A stretch of DNA of 64,000 nucleotides, taken from the NCBI GenBank assembly GCA_027943335.1, contig BSBK01009270.1, positions 266,001 to 330,000 of the forward strand, written 5' to 3'. Each line of letters opens with the position of its first letter. Position 1 is the first letter of the stretch. The position numbers and the translations under genes were made by a program. Origin of the DNA: Chamaecyparis obtusa. Lineage: Eukaryota; Streptophyta; Pinopsida; Cupressales; Cupressaceae. The notes under the pieces were generated by a model. That model had not been told where the DNA came from, did no database searches, and worked only from the letters and a program-made list of their open reading frames with translations. Of this stretch, positions 11,476-23,290 are shown piece after piece.

Positions 11476-12951
11476 TGATGAACTACAACTGATTTAGAAC
11501 CTAATTGAAGATCTACAATTAGAGATCACCGAGTTGCTGATTAGATATGTAATATGATTAAATCAGTAATATGTTGTCATTGATGTCAACTAGTTTGACA
11601 ACACTTCTTTTGTAAGTTACTATACCTAAACATCTGTAGAAAAGCAGTAAAAGAGATGAAGAATAGAAATATCTACATGAGGAAGACGTATATGACAGAT
11701 GAGGATAAGAAATACATTGGGTAACTTTTTGATGAGTCTATGACCTTATGTTATTGACTTGATTATGTTTCATTCATCTATGATGAGGAAAAGAGCTGAA
11801 AGACACAAGGCAGTGTGGTCGGTTGATGAAGCATCACAGTATACACCGATCAGTGTAGTGTATACTAAGAACAGTATAAACCGAGCTTGTGTTCACTGAC
11901 ACATTTCTTTGTTAACCGAGCAACAGAAAGGAACTAAAATATTAGTTTAGACGTTAAGCATTAATGAGCTGGAAAGTACATCGAAATCAGTGATGGAGAT
12001 AATGTTTGTTACAAAGATCAACAGCTAGCATAATTCAAGGAAGATCTAAAGGATGAAATCAAAATGTGTTACTGGTACATCAGCCAAGGAAGGTTTAAGT
12101 GGCAAAATGGATGAAGGAGAATAAGCGGCAAAATATAGTGGAGGAAAAAAAATGGTTTACTTGTCTATTTAAGAGACTAAGGTTTCATTATGAAACTCAT
12201 GTTGGAAGAAGGACTACAGAATTATCGCATGAACAAGCTTCATGTATGCCTAATCAAACTAGTTAAGGAGAATCAAACTGTAGAGTTTACCGAGCGTTAG
12301 AAAGCTATTACCGAGCGACAGTAAGTCATTGAGTATTGTTGATATAGAATTGTTATACTGATCAGAGGATTTGATTGAGCATAATATAGATCTGAACATC
12401 TGCAATTGAAGTTGTATTGTAATCAGATCAACTGCTGTTACATTTGAACCATTGTAAACAGAGAAATCTCTTAACAAAGTGGACTTGAAAGTCTTATATG
12501 TTTCATTCATAGAATGAGCATTGTTATCCTATCAAACCCATAGTGAATGCTAGTTGGATGATAACGGTTGGTCTAAATCCTCTAACAAGGTCACACCTAA
12601 CAGTGTGTTTGTAACCTTTAATAGGGTTGGATCTTCACCAACCTCACTTCAGAAGAGTGAACATTTTTGGGTTGCCAGTCCCAAGTGGTTTTTCCCTTCA
12701 CAAGGTTTCCACGTTAAATCTTTTGTGTTATGTGTTCATTTTGGTGATTATTTGTTATCATACTTTACATATTGCATGTTGGATTTGATCGGTAATCATT
12801 AGTTGTTATTGACTGGTAATCGGTAAAAGCACAGACAGTATAAATATTTTATGTTACCAAGCTACAGAAGTTTAAGTAAATTATTTTGGATTATACATTT
12901 TGATTTGGGACTATGGATAACTGATTCACCCCCCTCTCAGTTATTCTAACA
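11476..12951 (+). repeat. Copia 5' LTR (1476 bp)
   Basis: Starts TGATGAAC and ends TTCTAACA, with matching ends at 24511 and 43929. It holds a TATA-like 'tctatttaagag' at about 12164-12175, about 790 bp before the LTR end, so the U3 is about 0.7 kb. Small ORFs inside (for example 12259-12510) are not conserved features. The counterpart 3' LTR totals about 1451 bp once the gypsy insertion is removed. Confidence 0.9.
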
Positions 12952-12953
12952 AT

Positions 12954-12965
12954 TGGTATTAGAGT
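12954..12965 (+). other. Copia primer-binding site
   Basis: TGGTATTAGAGT lies 2 bp after the LTR and matches the common plant copia site TGGTATCAGAGC, complementary to the 3' end of initiator methionine tRNA, with two mismatches. Confidence 0.8.
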
Positions 12966-13015
12966 TGTGGTTGCTTGGAACAGAGTTCTAAGGACTTCAG
13001 CACAAAGGTCTCTAA

Positions 13016-14092
13016 ATGTTTAAGAGGGAAGTGCCAAAGCTAAACAAGGATAACTTCACAATATGGCAAAGTCGAATGAAGATGCATATATCTGGGATTG
13101 GGAATTCTGCTCTAGATCTGATGACAAATGGATACCTTGCACCACCCACTAGTCCCTTGACCCTTGATCAACTAAGGGACATGCATGAACATAATGTTAC
13201 TATGATGGAGATTGTTGTAGCCTGTTCAGATGCTGAATTTGAAAACATCAAGGACTGTACTGCTGCTAAGTAGATGTGGGATAAACTAGCTCAAGTTTAT
13301 AGTGGTGATGCGAATGTGAAGAGAGAAAGAGTCGAAAGCTTAAGAGGAAGATTCGATGACATGAAGATGAAAAAAGGTGAAAACATTATGTAGTACACAA
13401 ACAAAATAAAAGAGGTAGTTCACGCTATTAGAGCATCAGATGGAGTTATTGATGAAGACACTATGATAAGAAAAATTCTAAGAACTCTATTGCCTATATA
13501 TGCCATCAGAATATCTACAATTCATAAAAATAGGTCAGCACCTAATAGCACACTCACTCTTGATAATTTGATTGGAAAGCTTACAACATTTGAACTGAAT
13601 AATTATGATAATAGTGTTGCACCCAATGTTGAATCTGCTTTCATGACTTCTCTGAAGATTGGTAAGTCTAGTAGCATAAATAATAAGAATGATGATAGTG
13701 ATAGAAATACTGATGATGAGCTTGATGAACTTGAAGCTCTTATGGCTAGAAGGTTACCTAAAGGTAAAGTAAGGTATAGATGCAAATTACCTTTAGCATG
13801 CTTTAACTATAAAAAAGTTGGTCACATTGCTGCTAGATGTACACACAAGAAAGATGATGATATAACCAAAGATCAAACTGAAGGAAGCTATGGGAGAAGA
13901 TACAATAGAGGCTATCGACACTACAACAAAGACAACTGAGATAATAATGACAAAGGCAAGAAGGTTTGCTACATTGCTGAGGAAGAAGATATCACTGATA
14001 CCAACACTAATGATGATGTGGAGGTAGTATTTGTGGCAATGAAGGATGATTCTAAAGAAGATGAAAGGTATGTAGAGACCACTTATCTCTAA
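13016..14092 (+). pseudogene. Copia gag (capsid/nucleocapsid)
   Basis: Begins MFKREVPKLNKDNFTIWQSR, the usual plant copia gag opening (FxGxNFxxWxxxM class). It continues through a UBN2-like region (ENIKDCTAAK, then TAG, then MWDKLAQVYSGD) to an acidic linker and a zinc knuckle near 13799-13840. The knuckle reads CFNYKKVGHIAARC, so the second Cys of the CCHC motif has become Tyr (TGT to TAT), which should abolish zinc binding. In-frame TAGs occur at 13271 and 13391, both where Gln is likely, and TGA at 13937. Gag would form the particle around element RNA. Not functional. Confidence 0.8.
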
Positions 14093-15766
14093 GGTTAATA
14101 AGAATGATACATAGATTATAGATAGTGGTTGTACACATCACATGACTAGTGATGAAGAAAAAATTGATTATCTTGAAGAATAAAATGGAGGATCTGTAAG
14201 AATGGGTAATGATGCACCCTGTATGGTAAGAGGTAAAGGATCCCTGATGATAAATGATAGATAAAAATGTGAAAATTCTTATTGGGTAAGAGGATTAAAC
14301 TATAATTTGTTAAGTGTGGCACAACTGAACAATTCAGGCCACTGAGTTGCTTTTGAGAGCAAAAAGGTGAAAATATTTGATGATGGGGGAAGACTTGTTG
14401 GAACTGGTACACAATCCAAAGGTAATCTGTTTTATCTTGATAATGATCAGTCTTCTTGTTTATTGATGAAAGATGAAGATGCATGGTTGTGGCATAAGAG
14501 GTTATGTCATGTGAATTTTGATAACATGATTAAGATTAGTAAAAAGAAAAGAGTTAGAGGTCTACCTAACTTGTCAAAGCCTGATCATGTTATGTGTCAT
14601 GAATGTCAGAAAGGTAAAATGACTAAGTCTAGTTTCAAAAGAAAAGATTATTCAACAAAGAAAATACTTGAGTTGGTTCATACCGACCTATGTGGTCCTA
14701 TGAGAACTCAAAGTTATTATGGAGATAGATATTTTATTCTTTTTGTTGATGATTATACTAGGTTGATGACTGTCATGTTCTTAAAAGAAAAATCTGAGGC
14801 ATTCAAGATGTTCAAGTGGTATAAAGCAAAAGTATAAAAAGAGATTGGTAAATATTTGAAATGCTTAAGATTGGATAGAGGAGGTGAATTTATCTTTGAT
14901 GAATTTATTGATTTTTGTAATGAGCATGGTATTAAAAGACAAGTCTCTGCACTGAGGACACCCCAACAGAATGGCATTGCTAAAAGGAGGAATAGGTCAA
15001 TTGTTGACTGCGCAAGGACATTAATGATAGAAAAGAATGTTATTGGTACTAAGTGGATATTTAGGAACACGTAGAATGGAAATGGAGAAGTAACAAGAAA
15101 TAAAGCTAGATTAGTATGCAAAGGAGGAAGGAATTGATTATGGTGAAACATTTGCACTTGTTGCTAGATTAGAAGGAGTCAGAATGTTACTTGCATACGC
15201 TGCACACAAAAAGTTCAAAGTTTACCAAATGGATGTCAAGTCAGCATTTCTAAATGGAATACTTGAAGAAGAAGTCTACTTAGAACAAACTGAAGGGTTC
15301 GATGATCCAAAAAAGAAAGACATGGTATGTAGATTACATAAAGCTTTATATGGTTTGAAGCAAGCATCGAGAGCCTGGTATGAAAGGCTGCATACTTATT
15401 TGCTAAGTATTGGATTTGTTAGAACAAGTGAGAACAACAATTTGTACATGAAAGGAGATATTGATGATACTATTCTTATTGCTGAAATATTTGTGGATGA
15501 CATTATTTTTGGAGGAAAAGATCAAATCTGTAAGTCATTTGATGATGAAATGAGAAGTGAATTTGAAATGTCTATGTTCAGAGAGACTAAGTTATTTCTA
15601 GGACTACAAGTGATTCAGTAGAATGATGGTATATTCATCACACAATCCAAATATATCAAGGAAATATTGAAGACATTTGGCATGGAAGATGCTAAACCTG
15701 TGGGAACACCGATGGCTACTGGACGTAAACTGACTAAGGAAGATGAAACTATAGAAGTGAACCAGA
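14092..15766 (+). pseudogene. Copia pol, part 1: protease, integrase, reverse transcriptase
   Basis: Protease motif IIDSGCTHHMT at about 14115-14147. Integrase zinc site: His pair in WLWHKRLCHVNF (about 14490) and Cys pair in MCHECQKGK (about 14594). Catalytic core: HTDLCGP (14680), FVDDYTR (about 14745) and RLDRGGEF (about 14868); the expected catalytic Glu in the QQNG block is Lys (QQNGIAKRRNRS, about 14965-15000). At about 15041 the sequence jumps from MIEKNV to IGTKWIFRN, losing the integrase C-terminus and the start of RT. RT retains VYQMDVKSAFLNGILEEEVY and LYGLKQASRAWYERL, with the active site IFVDDIIFGG near 15490. A frameshift near 15120 and TAGs are present. The CACTA element cuts the ORF at 15766 within EVNQT. 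Confidence 0.85.
15764..15766. repeat. 3-bp target duplication of CACTA element 1, left
   Basis: AGA just before CACTA; AGA also follows TAGTG at 23288-23290. Removing the element and one AGA restores a continuous copia reading (NQT then LY) at the junction. Confidence 0.85.
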
Positions 15767-15787
15767 CACTAGTAAATTTTAGCCTAT

Positions 15788-16700
15788 TTTTCGACAAGGA
15801 TTAGTTGATTATTAGATGCCCATTGATCGGCTAATTGACTATAATGGCCGTCAGAGTTTTTTAGTCGATATTACGACACATCAAGTGTTCGTCAAAATTG
15901 CGATGTGAAAAGTGGCTAAATTATCAGCAAAGATGACATCAAAATCATTGATTCAACCTGGAAGAATTTCCTATTTCATTATAATGTTGGTTGAAAGTTT
16001 GATGTACAATCATCATAATAAACATCGATTGTATATCTTTCTCGTTGATCCGCCTATTCTTTGTTGGTCAAAAAAGCAACGAACAATTTAATTTTGTAAA
16101 AAAATATATATATTAATTATCAAATTAAGCATAGCAATATTATGTTGCTATTGTTTACTATTTGGGAAAGGTTTTCTCAGACTGTCACTCTCCACCACCT
16201 GCCATTTCCACCTTAGCATTCCCATTTCTTGGGGATACTTCTCACCCTATGTGACAAGGTAGAGCTCTTTTATAGACATAGGTACCTAAATCATTATCTC
16301 TACACTGGTACTCAATCTAGAAACCCTTGTATGTATATAGCCACTCTAGAAAATCTCCACATCTAGAAAATCTCCACAAAAATCCCTTCTAGCCTCGACT
16401 ACATATACGTCTTCTCATAATCTAAAAACTTCGGCCCATCATTGATTCTCATCAATGTACCAATTTGGATAGTAAGTCTAATTTAATTTGTTCATGGACT
16501 GAGACCTTAAATTATTGAGCTTCTCTTTATTTCGAGAAGAGTATAACATTCTCTACTTAATAGGGCCAACCACATGAAGGTGGATGCTCATCTGGCCCCT
16601 CCTAGGAGCCTCTTATGACCCTTTACGACATTTTAAGACCTCTAAGATGTATTCTTAGGGATCGTAAATGGTCGTAAAGGGTCATAAGGGGTCCTGGGAC
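15788..16700. other. CACTA 1 left subterminal region
   Basis: No ORF. 16517-16600 matches 53523-53608 inside the second CACTA region in inverted orientation (shared words 'ccaccttcatgtggttggcc' and 'agtagagaat'). 16466-16520 (starting 'ggatagtaagtctaattta') is repeated directly at 17039-17090, flanking the fold-back element. Confidence 0.5.
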
Positions 16701-16980
16701 ACAACAACTGAGAAACATAATTATAGACATTGTGGTCATAATTTTTTGGAGACAACATAATTGAGTTGTATACCCAAACGATCGAGATCAACTCCTGCAC
16801 CCCCGATTCCAAGTTGACTACATCTGTTGCTCATGAAAACAAGGTCCTCCAATAGATGTATTCAACTTAGAATCAGGGGTGCAGAAGTTTCTCTCCATCA
16901 CTTGGGTACACAACTCAATTATGTTGTCTCCAAAAGATTGTGACTATGATGCCTACAATTATGTTTCTCAGCTATTGTGA
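16701..16980. repeat. Fold-back element (~280 bp, arms ~115-130 bp)
   Basis: The left arm ('ctgagaaacataattatagac' ... 'gttgtatacccaa' ...) is the imperfect reverse complement of the right arm ('ttgggtacacaac' ... 'gcctacaattatgtttctcag'). The loop lies around 16835-16852. The whole could fold into one long hairpin. It resembles a MITE, and no target duplication was settled. Confidence 0.75.
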
Positions 16981-17749
16981 AATCTACATTTATGTTTCTC
17001 AATTTTCATGTTTATGTGCATTTTGTTTATGTGTTTTGGATAGTAAGTCTAATTTAATTTGTCCATGGACTAAGACCTTAAATCATGTAATGAGGAGGCT
17101 TAGAACACTAGTATATGCAAATTTCATTATTTATACCTTCTCTCATTTGTTGGTGTAATTCCTCTTTGAGTATCCCCTTTCTCCTTTGCATCCAAAATGA
17201 ACTCATTCTAATCCCTCACTAGAATAAAGGGAGGATGCTCAAACTTCAATGAGACTTCATACCATGCAATGTTTGTAGATTACATTCAATGCGTTATTTA
17301 CATTCATAAATCAGCGTTGTGTACAAAATTGCAGACGATGCATGGTACAAAGCTTCGCTTAAGCTTGAAAATGATAGTCAATCCATAGTCAAGGTCAAGG
17401 AACAAATGGAATAACCAAGAAAACACTATATGATAAATCATGTGATTGATAGCAGATTGGGGCTGACCTGAGCCATAAACATGAAGAATTGTTCTAAAAA
17501 AAGATGTAAACCATATATATGCGCACTTGAGGAAAAGAGAAGTTACATCATATCCATATTAAAACATTAGTTACAATATGAAAATACTAAACTAACTAAT
17601 TCTTGAGTTCATCTCTGCATATGGTCGCAACAAAGATATGTGATTACAATACAAAGAAGGCACCGTAAAACTATAATTTCAGAATTTTCCCTAGCTTGAC
17701 ACATTTTGCACTCAAATCCTTCATTGCGGATAAGTGGAGATGGGCGGAT

Positions 17750-18010
17750 AGATGCAAATGAGTATTCATTGACCCAACTAAAGTATCCGCAGCCATTATT
17801 TCCCTGTGATGCCCCGTCTACATTAGTTCTTATATTATAATGAATAGTATTTACATTAGAAACATTAAATATATACGCATTAGCAACCTTTTTTCTATTT
17901 GGGCAACACCAAAATGGTCATCCAGGGTTGTTCGGTGTCTGTGAAGTCTTCAACACACACTGCCCACCACCACATTGACAGTTTGGCACATTGACAAGAG
18001 TCATCGAGCC
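17750..18010 (-). pseudogene. GRF zinc-finger gene fragment captured in CACTA 1
   Basis: Minus strand reads PNCQCGGGQCVLKTSQTPNNPG, then a TGA, then PFWCCPN (about 17985 down to 17905). After a stretch that looks like an intron ending in ATCACAG at 17804, it reads GNNGCGYFSWVNEY. This matches the GRF zinc finger layout (CxCG...TS.TP.NPGR.F..CP....CGYF.W.DE). The TGA sits exactly where the invariant Arg of NPGR is expected, so a CGA to TGA change is likely. GRF fingers bind single-stranded DNA in plant topoisomerase- and nuclease-like proteins and are also common in plant repeat-borne ORFs. The presumed intron argues for DNA-level capture. Confidence 0.6.
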
Positions 18011-18112
18011 TATATCAGTACAACACCGCACCATCGTTACTACATTTATTATTTTTATATGATTATTTTTATATGAAATACACCAAGGAGTACCATTAGA
18101 AATATTAACCAT

Positions 18113-18720
18113 TTTACAATAATGAAAATTAAACCTAAATCAAATAGCTCATTTTTTTATCAGCATGTGTAGTCTCTATGTATATGAAAAATGAAAGAAA
18201 TATGATGCTGAAATAAAATAGTGAACAAAATAGTATTCCATATATAGAGTGATTGAAATATACCATCAAAAGAAGGTGACAAAATCCTATCACAAAGCAC
18301 ACACATAGGAAATCAAAAAGGGGCAAAAGACAAGAAATAAGAAAAATCATTACGACTATAGAAAAATCATTTATACTATAATAAAAAAAAGAAACACTCT
18401 TTGTCAACAATTTTCAATATCATTAGGACTATAGAAAAATAATTAAGACTATACAAAATCAAATTTTAGAAATGGAAAGTTCTGATGCTTTTCCATTACA
18501 ACAATTGAGCATTCATCATTTGGTATTCTCTATTCCATTTAAGTATGTCAACAATGTTCAAAATCCTGTCACCAAGCACATACAAGAAATAAGAAAAATC
18601 ATAAGGACTATAGAAAAATCAAGTTCTAGAAATGGACGATTCTGATATTTCTTTGCCATTACAACAATTGAGCATTCATCATTTGGTACTTCTTGGTGTA
18701 ATCCATTTAAGTTTTTCAGT
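18113..18720. repeat. Duplicated AT-rich segments in CACTA 1
   Basis: A ~125-bp segment at about 18420-18545 recurs at about 18597-18715. Shared words are 'gactatagaaaaat', 'ctagaaatgga' or variant, and 'attacaacaattgagcattc' followed by 'atcatttggta'. Not coding. Confidence 0.6.
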
Positions 18721-21700
18721 TTTCGTGTTTATGTGCATGTTCTTTATGTGTTTGGCTTCTCTCCCTTGCAAGGGATACGTCGATAGGTAATTGATTTGAA
18801 AGCATAATGATTTGACAGTCTTTTTTCAGGATAGGCGTAATCATCCCGCCAACCTTAATTAGAAACATTTGTGATATATGTCAAGTACTTCTAATCAGTA
18901 TGCCCAAAAAATAGAGACTTAGTAGTAAAAGCATGTCCTTTGGTTTACTAGTTTACTTACAATCAGCATGTCCTTTGGTTTACTAGTTTAATCTGGTTTA
19001 AGAATGGTTTGTTTCATGTTTGAATGTACCATGTTCAGATGTGGGCAGATAATGCCTCTGATAAGAATCACTTTACCTGAAGATTGTGCCATGTTTGTAA
19101 TTTCTGAGCTGTGTCCATTTGATTAATTCTCCAATTTTGGTTGCACTCCTTGCATTAGTTGACATTTTCCTAATTATAGGGTTTGAATTTCACAACATAA
19201 GGAAATCAATACTAAGATGAAATTTTGGTATGTAGGATCCGAATTGCCTATATACATTTGTGACCAAAGATATGGACTGATCTATAGTACCTCCAAAGCT
19301 TATACTCAAAAGAATCTTCTCACCACTCATGATTCTTCAAATTCTCTTGTTTCCTTCAGACCTCCAAACATGTATACTATGAATTTCCCTCCAACAAATG
19401 GACTTGTGATGATTTTCACAATAGTACATGTGTTGGAGGAAAGTTCACAGTACTGCTTAGGCAAATCTGAATGCTAAGTAAAAAATATAATATGTATGAG
19501 AAGGACAATTCATGATGGCTACTCTAATACATATATTGTTCACAAAGGCAAAGAGAAATTTTAGTTAATATGGATGAGGTGTGTATCCTTGATCACAACC
19601 TCTTCCTTTCTTGGAACGTATAGGCCTGATCTAAAGAAATCAACAAATAAAAACTAACATGCAAAATGTTAAATTGAATGATATTTTATTATAGAGATAA
19701 ATGTGTTGTCTAGATTACTCCACTCTACATTTATGTTTTCATTATCTTGCATTCAAGGAACCATGAGAGGCTATGCATTTGGAAAAAGGGTTTTACCATC
19801 ATGACTTCATGTTGTGTGCATCTAGAATGGATATTTAACTAACAATGCATGGTCTAATGATTTATTACTTCTACCATCAATGATCTTGCATTCACTATGT
19901 TGAAACATATATTCACACTTCTGATAGAGGCATCAATTGTTTAGTGTTATGCTTTTCTTTAAGATATTGCATCTGTTGTCTTCAAGGGATTATTCATGGT
20001 TTTGAGGTTCACAGGGAGATACGTCTTTTGTTTTGTAAAAATAAAATCTCTACTATTTTGAGGAGGTTTTCTAAGAGTTTTGAATTCTTAGATCTCTGGT
20101 AGTCATGGTAAGTGACAAAAGCACTCTTGTGAAGAACAATGACAGTCACTGTAAAAGAGAAGAGCAGGCAATGATACTATGTAGAACACATGATCCACCA
20201 CATTCAAAGTAACTTCCAAGAATGTATGTCAAAGCAAAGAGTAGACATAGATGATAAGGTAGAGAATGGCATTGTCTACAAAAGTAGAGAGAAAAGGCCA
20301 AAATTCAAAGATGACTATTAGAGGAGACACTAGCTAAATGCGAGGGCATTCAACATGCATCAAAAGTAGTGGTATACATTGCAAATGGAAAAGACAATGT
20401 TGATATGGAAATTTTAGAGTGTCATAGAGTTCCTCATGACAGTGAGCACAAAAGATGATCAGTCATGTGAAGGAATAGTAAGAACGAAAGAAAAAATGCA
20501 TCCAAGAGTCTTGAGAAGTGACTATCAAAAGGATGTCAATAAATGGTGATCAAATTTGTAAGCAAAGATTAGTCCCAATGAAAAAAAACACTTTTGAGTT
20601 CTTAGTTATAGAAAAGGTTGACTATCAAATAGGCTTGATGAGGTGACGATAAGTGTAACAATTCATGATTTAAAAAGATGCCAAAACAATGTGGATAAGA
20701 AATGTTTAAAGAAAGTTCTTCTTCAATGCTTATCCACTGTCACAGTGGTATAAAGTGATAAAAAAATAATGATTCATATGGTTTATGATAAGTCACAAAG
20801 ACACTCTTATAATAGTCATCAAGAGATAATAGAGGTCATGCATGCATGATTGCAAAGCACAATGAATAAAGAACAGGCATTGTTATGAAGGCTCATAGCC
20901 ACAGTAAGGAATGATGTCATAAAAATCAAAAGAGGGACAGTTTCTAAAAGGCAATGATATTCAAAGATTGAAACAAGGGTACTATATCATGAAAAAGATG
21001 CAAGCATTAATAGATTTTCATGAATGTGAAGGTGCGGTGATCAACAATGCCATAAAGAGACTATTGTTAGTGTTTCTACAAAATAGAATGACAGTATTGT
21101 GAAAGAAAAGATTCATGTTCAAGAAGAGTTCCTCAAAACAATGTTATTCAATGCTTGAGGGATGATATTTACTACTTTCATAATGACTACATGATGAAAA
21201 CATGGTTAGATTAAAAGATGTAAATCTTACCCACTAATATGATAGTCAGCTACAGGGCCATAGTGTATGTAATGAGAGGTGTCATATTGTCTTTAAAAGA
21301 GTAGAGTAAAGTTGGCAGTAGCATCAAGAGGTGCATGTTTTGTAAAAAGTTTTAGACCATGGAATGAAGAGCATGAGGCTATCATCACATTAATCCTTAT
21401 GAGTTGTGAGATAAAAAAAGATTGAAGGCATTAGATCTTACAAGGAAGCAATGTCCAGTGTAATGAAAGAAATGGAAAACCATACCAAGCATGAGGAATC
21501 ATGGTGACTGTATATAAAGGAGTAGTAGTGGTAAAGGGAACAATTAGAGTAGTGATTTAATGGTCAATATAAGATATAGAGATGTTTTCAAGAGGAGAGG
21601 CAATGATATGTATTTTGTTTCTAATGATGTGTTCACTACCACAAGACAATTTTGCAATCATGGATAATAGAACTCTGGTGCAATATACACCAACAGTCTT

Positions 21701-23100
21701 GTAGGGAAGATATAAGTCATGAAAGGACCTCACTATGATGGATAAGAGAATAGGACAACATTGTGATTGAGTCTTAGTGAAAGAGATCATCCAATAGCTA
21801 GTAGCAATAGTCAAGATGTGCTCAAGATGTGAAATCAGTAACTATGAGGAGAGGCAATGTTATATCCACTATTATAAAGTACGAGTAAGGCTTAGAAATA
21901 ATGATTTTGGACTCCAGAAAATAGTATAGTTTGAACTGTAAAAATATAGACAAAATCCTTAGAAATCCCTTAAGGGAACATTACAGAAAGTACCCGAGCA
22001 TTGAAATTTGATAGCTATACTACATAGTCCTAACACGGGACATTACAAAAACCTTTAATTCAGTCATTGCTAGTGTAGAACACAGTGTATGGATGCTTCG
22101 TGCATACAATCATTGAACCAAAGACCAAAACAAGGCTTGGAGATATGGATGTCAATGTAGTACAAAGAGATGAATAAAATACATTCAATATTTTCATATG
22201 ATTTCCCTCTGTGACTATTTGGTTTTTCTGAATGTTTCCATTCACTGATTTGCAATTTATTTTGTTTAGAATTTCTTGTTCGTTATTACAATCTACTACC
22301 CAAATGGTTTTCGGGAACAAGCATGTTCTTTAATATGCGAATGATGGTGGAACTTGATAGTTATTTCTTGGCTTTGATTCTTTGATGATAGAATACCTAC
22401 AATGAAATGGGGCTAATTGATGTATCAGGTTCTTAAGTTTTATCAGAGAATATATCTTGTTTATGTGTTTGGGTTTGCCTAGTCTCGATTGGAAAATGAT
22501 GATAGTCGTATTCAAAGGAGACCGAGTTGGAACATGGGAAAAACCATTTAGAATGGTCTCTGAATGATAGTGTATGTTGTTGTCAGCATTTGGAGGTAGG
22601 AAGAGGTGACTATCACATATATGTCTATTCGTATAGCGTCAACAGACCCACGTCATGTATCAACAGTGATGTTGAAAGAAAACTGAGAAGAGGTTGTTTG
22701 TGTTTACAGATTCAGGTGATATCAAAGACTCTTATGACCTTACTCGGCCTTTAAAAATAGAAACAGGGAAAGGCATAATAAATATGTGCACATAGTGACA
22801 ATCTTGCAAGTTAAAATAATTTGAACTAGGTCTAGGAAGACCCGCAAGGCACAAACAAATAGTGACTACAAATTTTTGAACCCTAGAAATACTACAAATT
22901 GAATGCAAAAAAATATAAATGCAGCATAAGAACTTTTTCAAAGATTAAAAAACTAGAGATGAGTGTATTTTTTACAGATGAAGAGTGGTTCTTATAGGTG
23001 GAGTTGAGGCTAGGTGATGCATAGGCGGTGGATTGACAGAAAATCCCTTTTCTTTCACCTCTTCTTTGCTGCGCGCAGAATATAAAATGAAATCCCTATG
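18721..23100. other. CACTA 1 interior without recognised genes
   Basis: Contains only short chance ORFs (for example 19217-19477 plus and 21557-21814 minus) with no motif that I recognise. Stretches at 20100-21560 are rich in short repeated phrases ('gtcac', 'aaagagtagag', 'caatgat') and look like decayed repeat DNA. 21861-22050 has LTR-like phrasing ('tgttatatccactattat') but no partner. Confidence 0.4.
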
Positions 23101-23290
23101 TTTTTTTTAGGTTATATTCCCATTTTGGTCAGAATTTTGACAACCTGTCATGGTTGTCAAAATTCTAACCAACATGGGAATGGATTAAAAAAAAATCAAA
23201 ATTTTCCTTCTATAAATCGACCAAGGAAAACCATTTTAATGCTTGGTCGAAAATGTTGGTCTAAAAAGTGGGTCTAATGTACTAGTGAGA

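Larger units (their letters stand above)
15767..23287. mobile_element. CACTA (En/Spm) element 1, 7521 bp, non-autonomous
   Basis: Left end CACTAGTAAATTTTAGCC and right end ...TCTAATGTACTAGTG are imperfect terminal inverted repeats with the CACTA/TAGTG tips. The duplication is 3 bp, both diagnostic of the superfamily. Subterminal DNA has repeated GGTC..GACC-type words (for example 'ggtcagaattttgacaacc' and 'gcttggtcgaaaatgttggtc' near 23130-23265), the usual transposase-binding type of region. No TNP2/TnpD-like transposase was found, so it depends on another copy. Cargo includes a GRF zinc-finger fragment (17750-18010) and a fold-back element. Confidence 0.88.

Noticed and set aside
11800..11960. 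Phrase 'gtgtggtcggttgatgaagc' and neighbouring ORFs in the copia LTRs as a gene
   Set aside because: Part of LTR U3, repeated at 24849 because it is the other LTR; no conserved protein.
19217..19477. 86-aa ORF in CACTA 1 as a transposase piece
   Set aside because: No TNP2/TnpD or other transposase motif, short and isolated.
20100..21860. Possible internal LTR or tandem array in CACTA 1
   Set aside because: Repeated short words only; no consistent period and no TG/CA partner could be found by eye.
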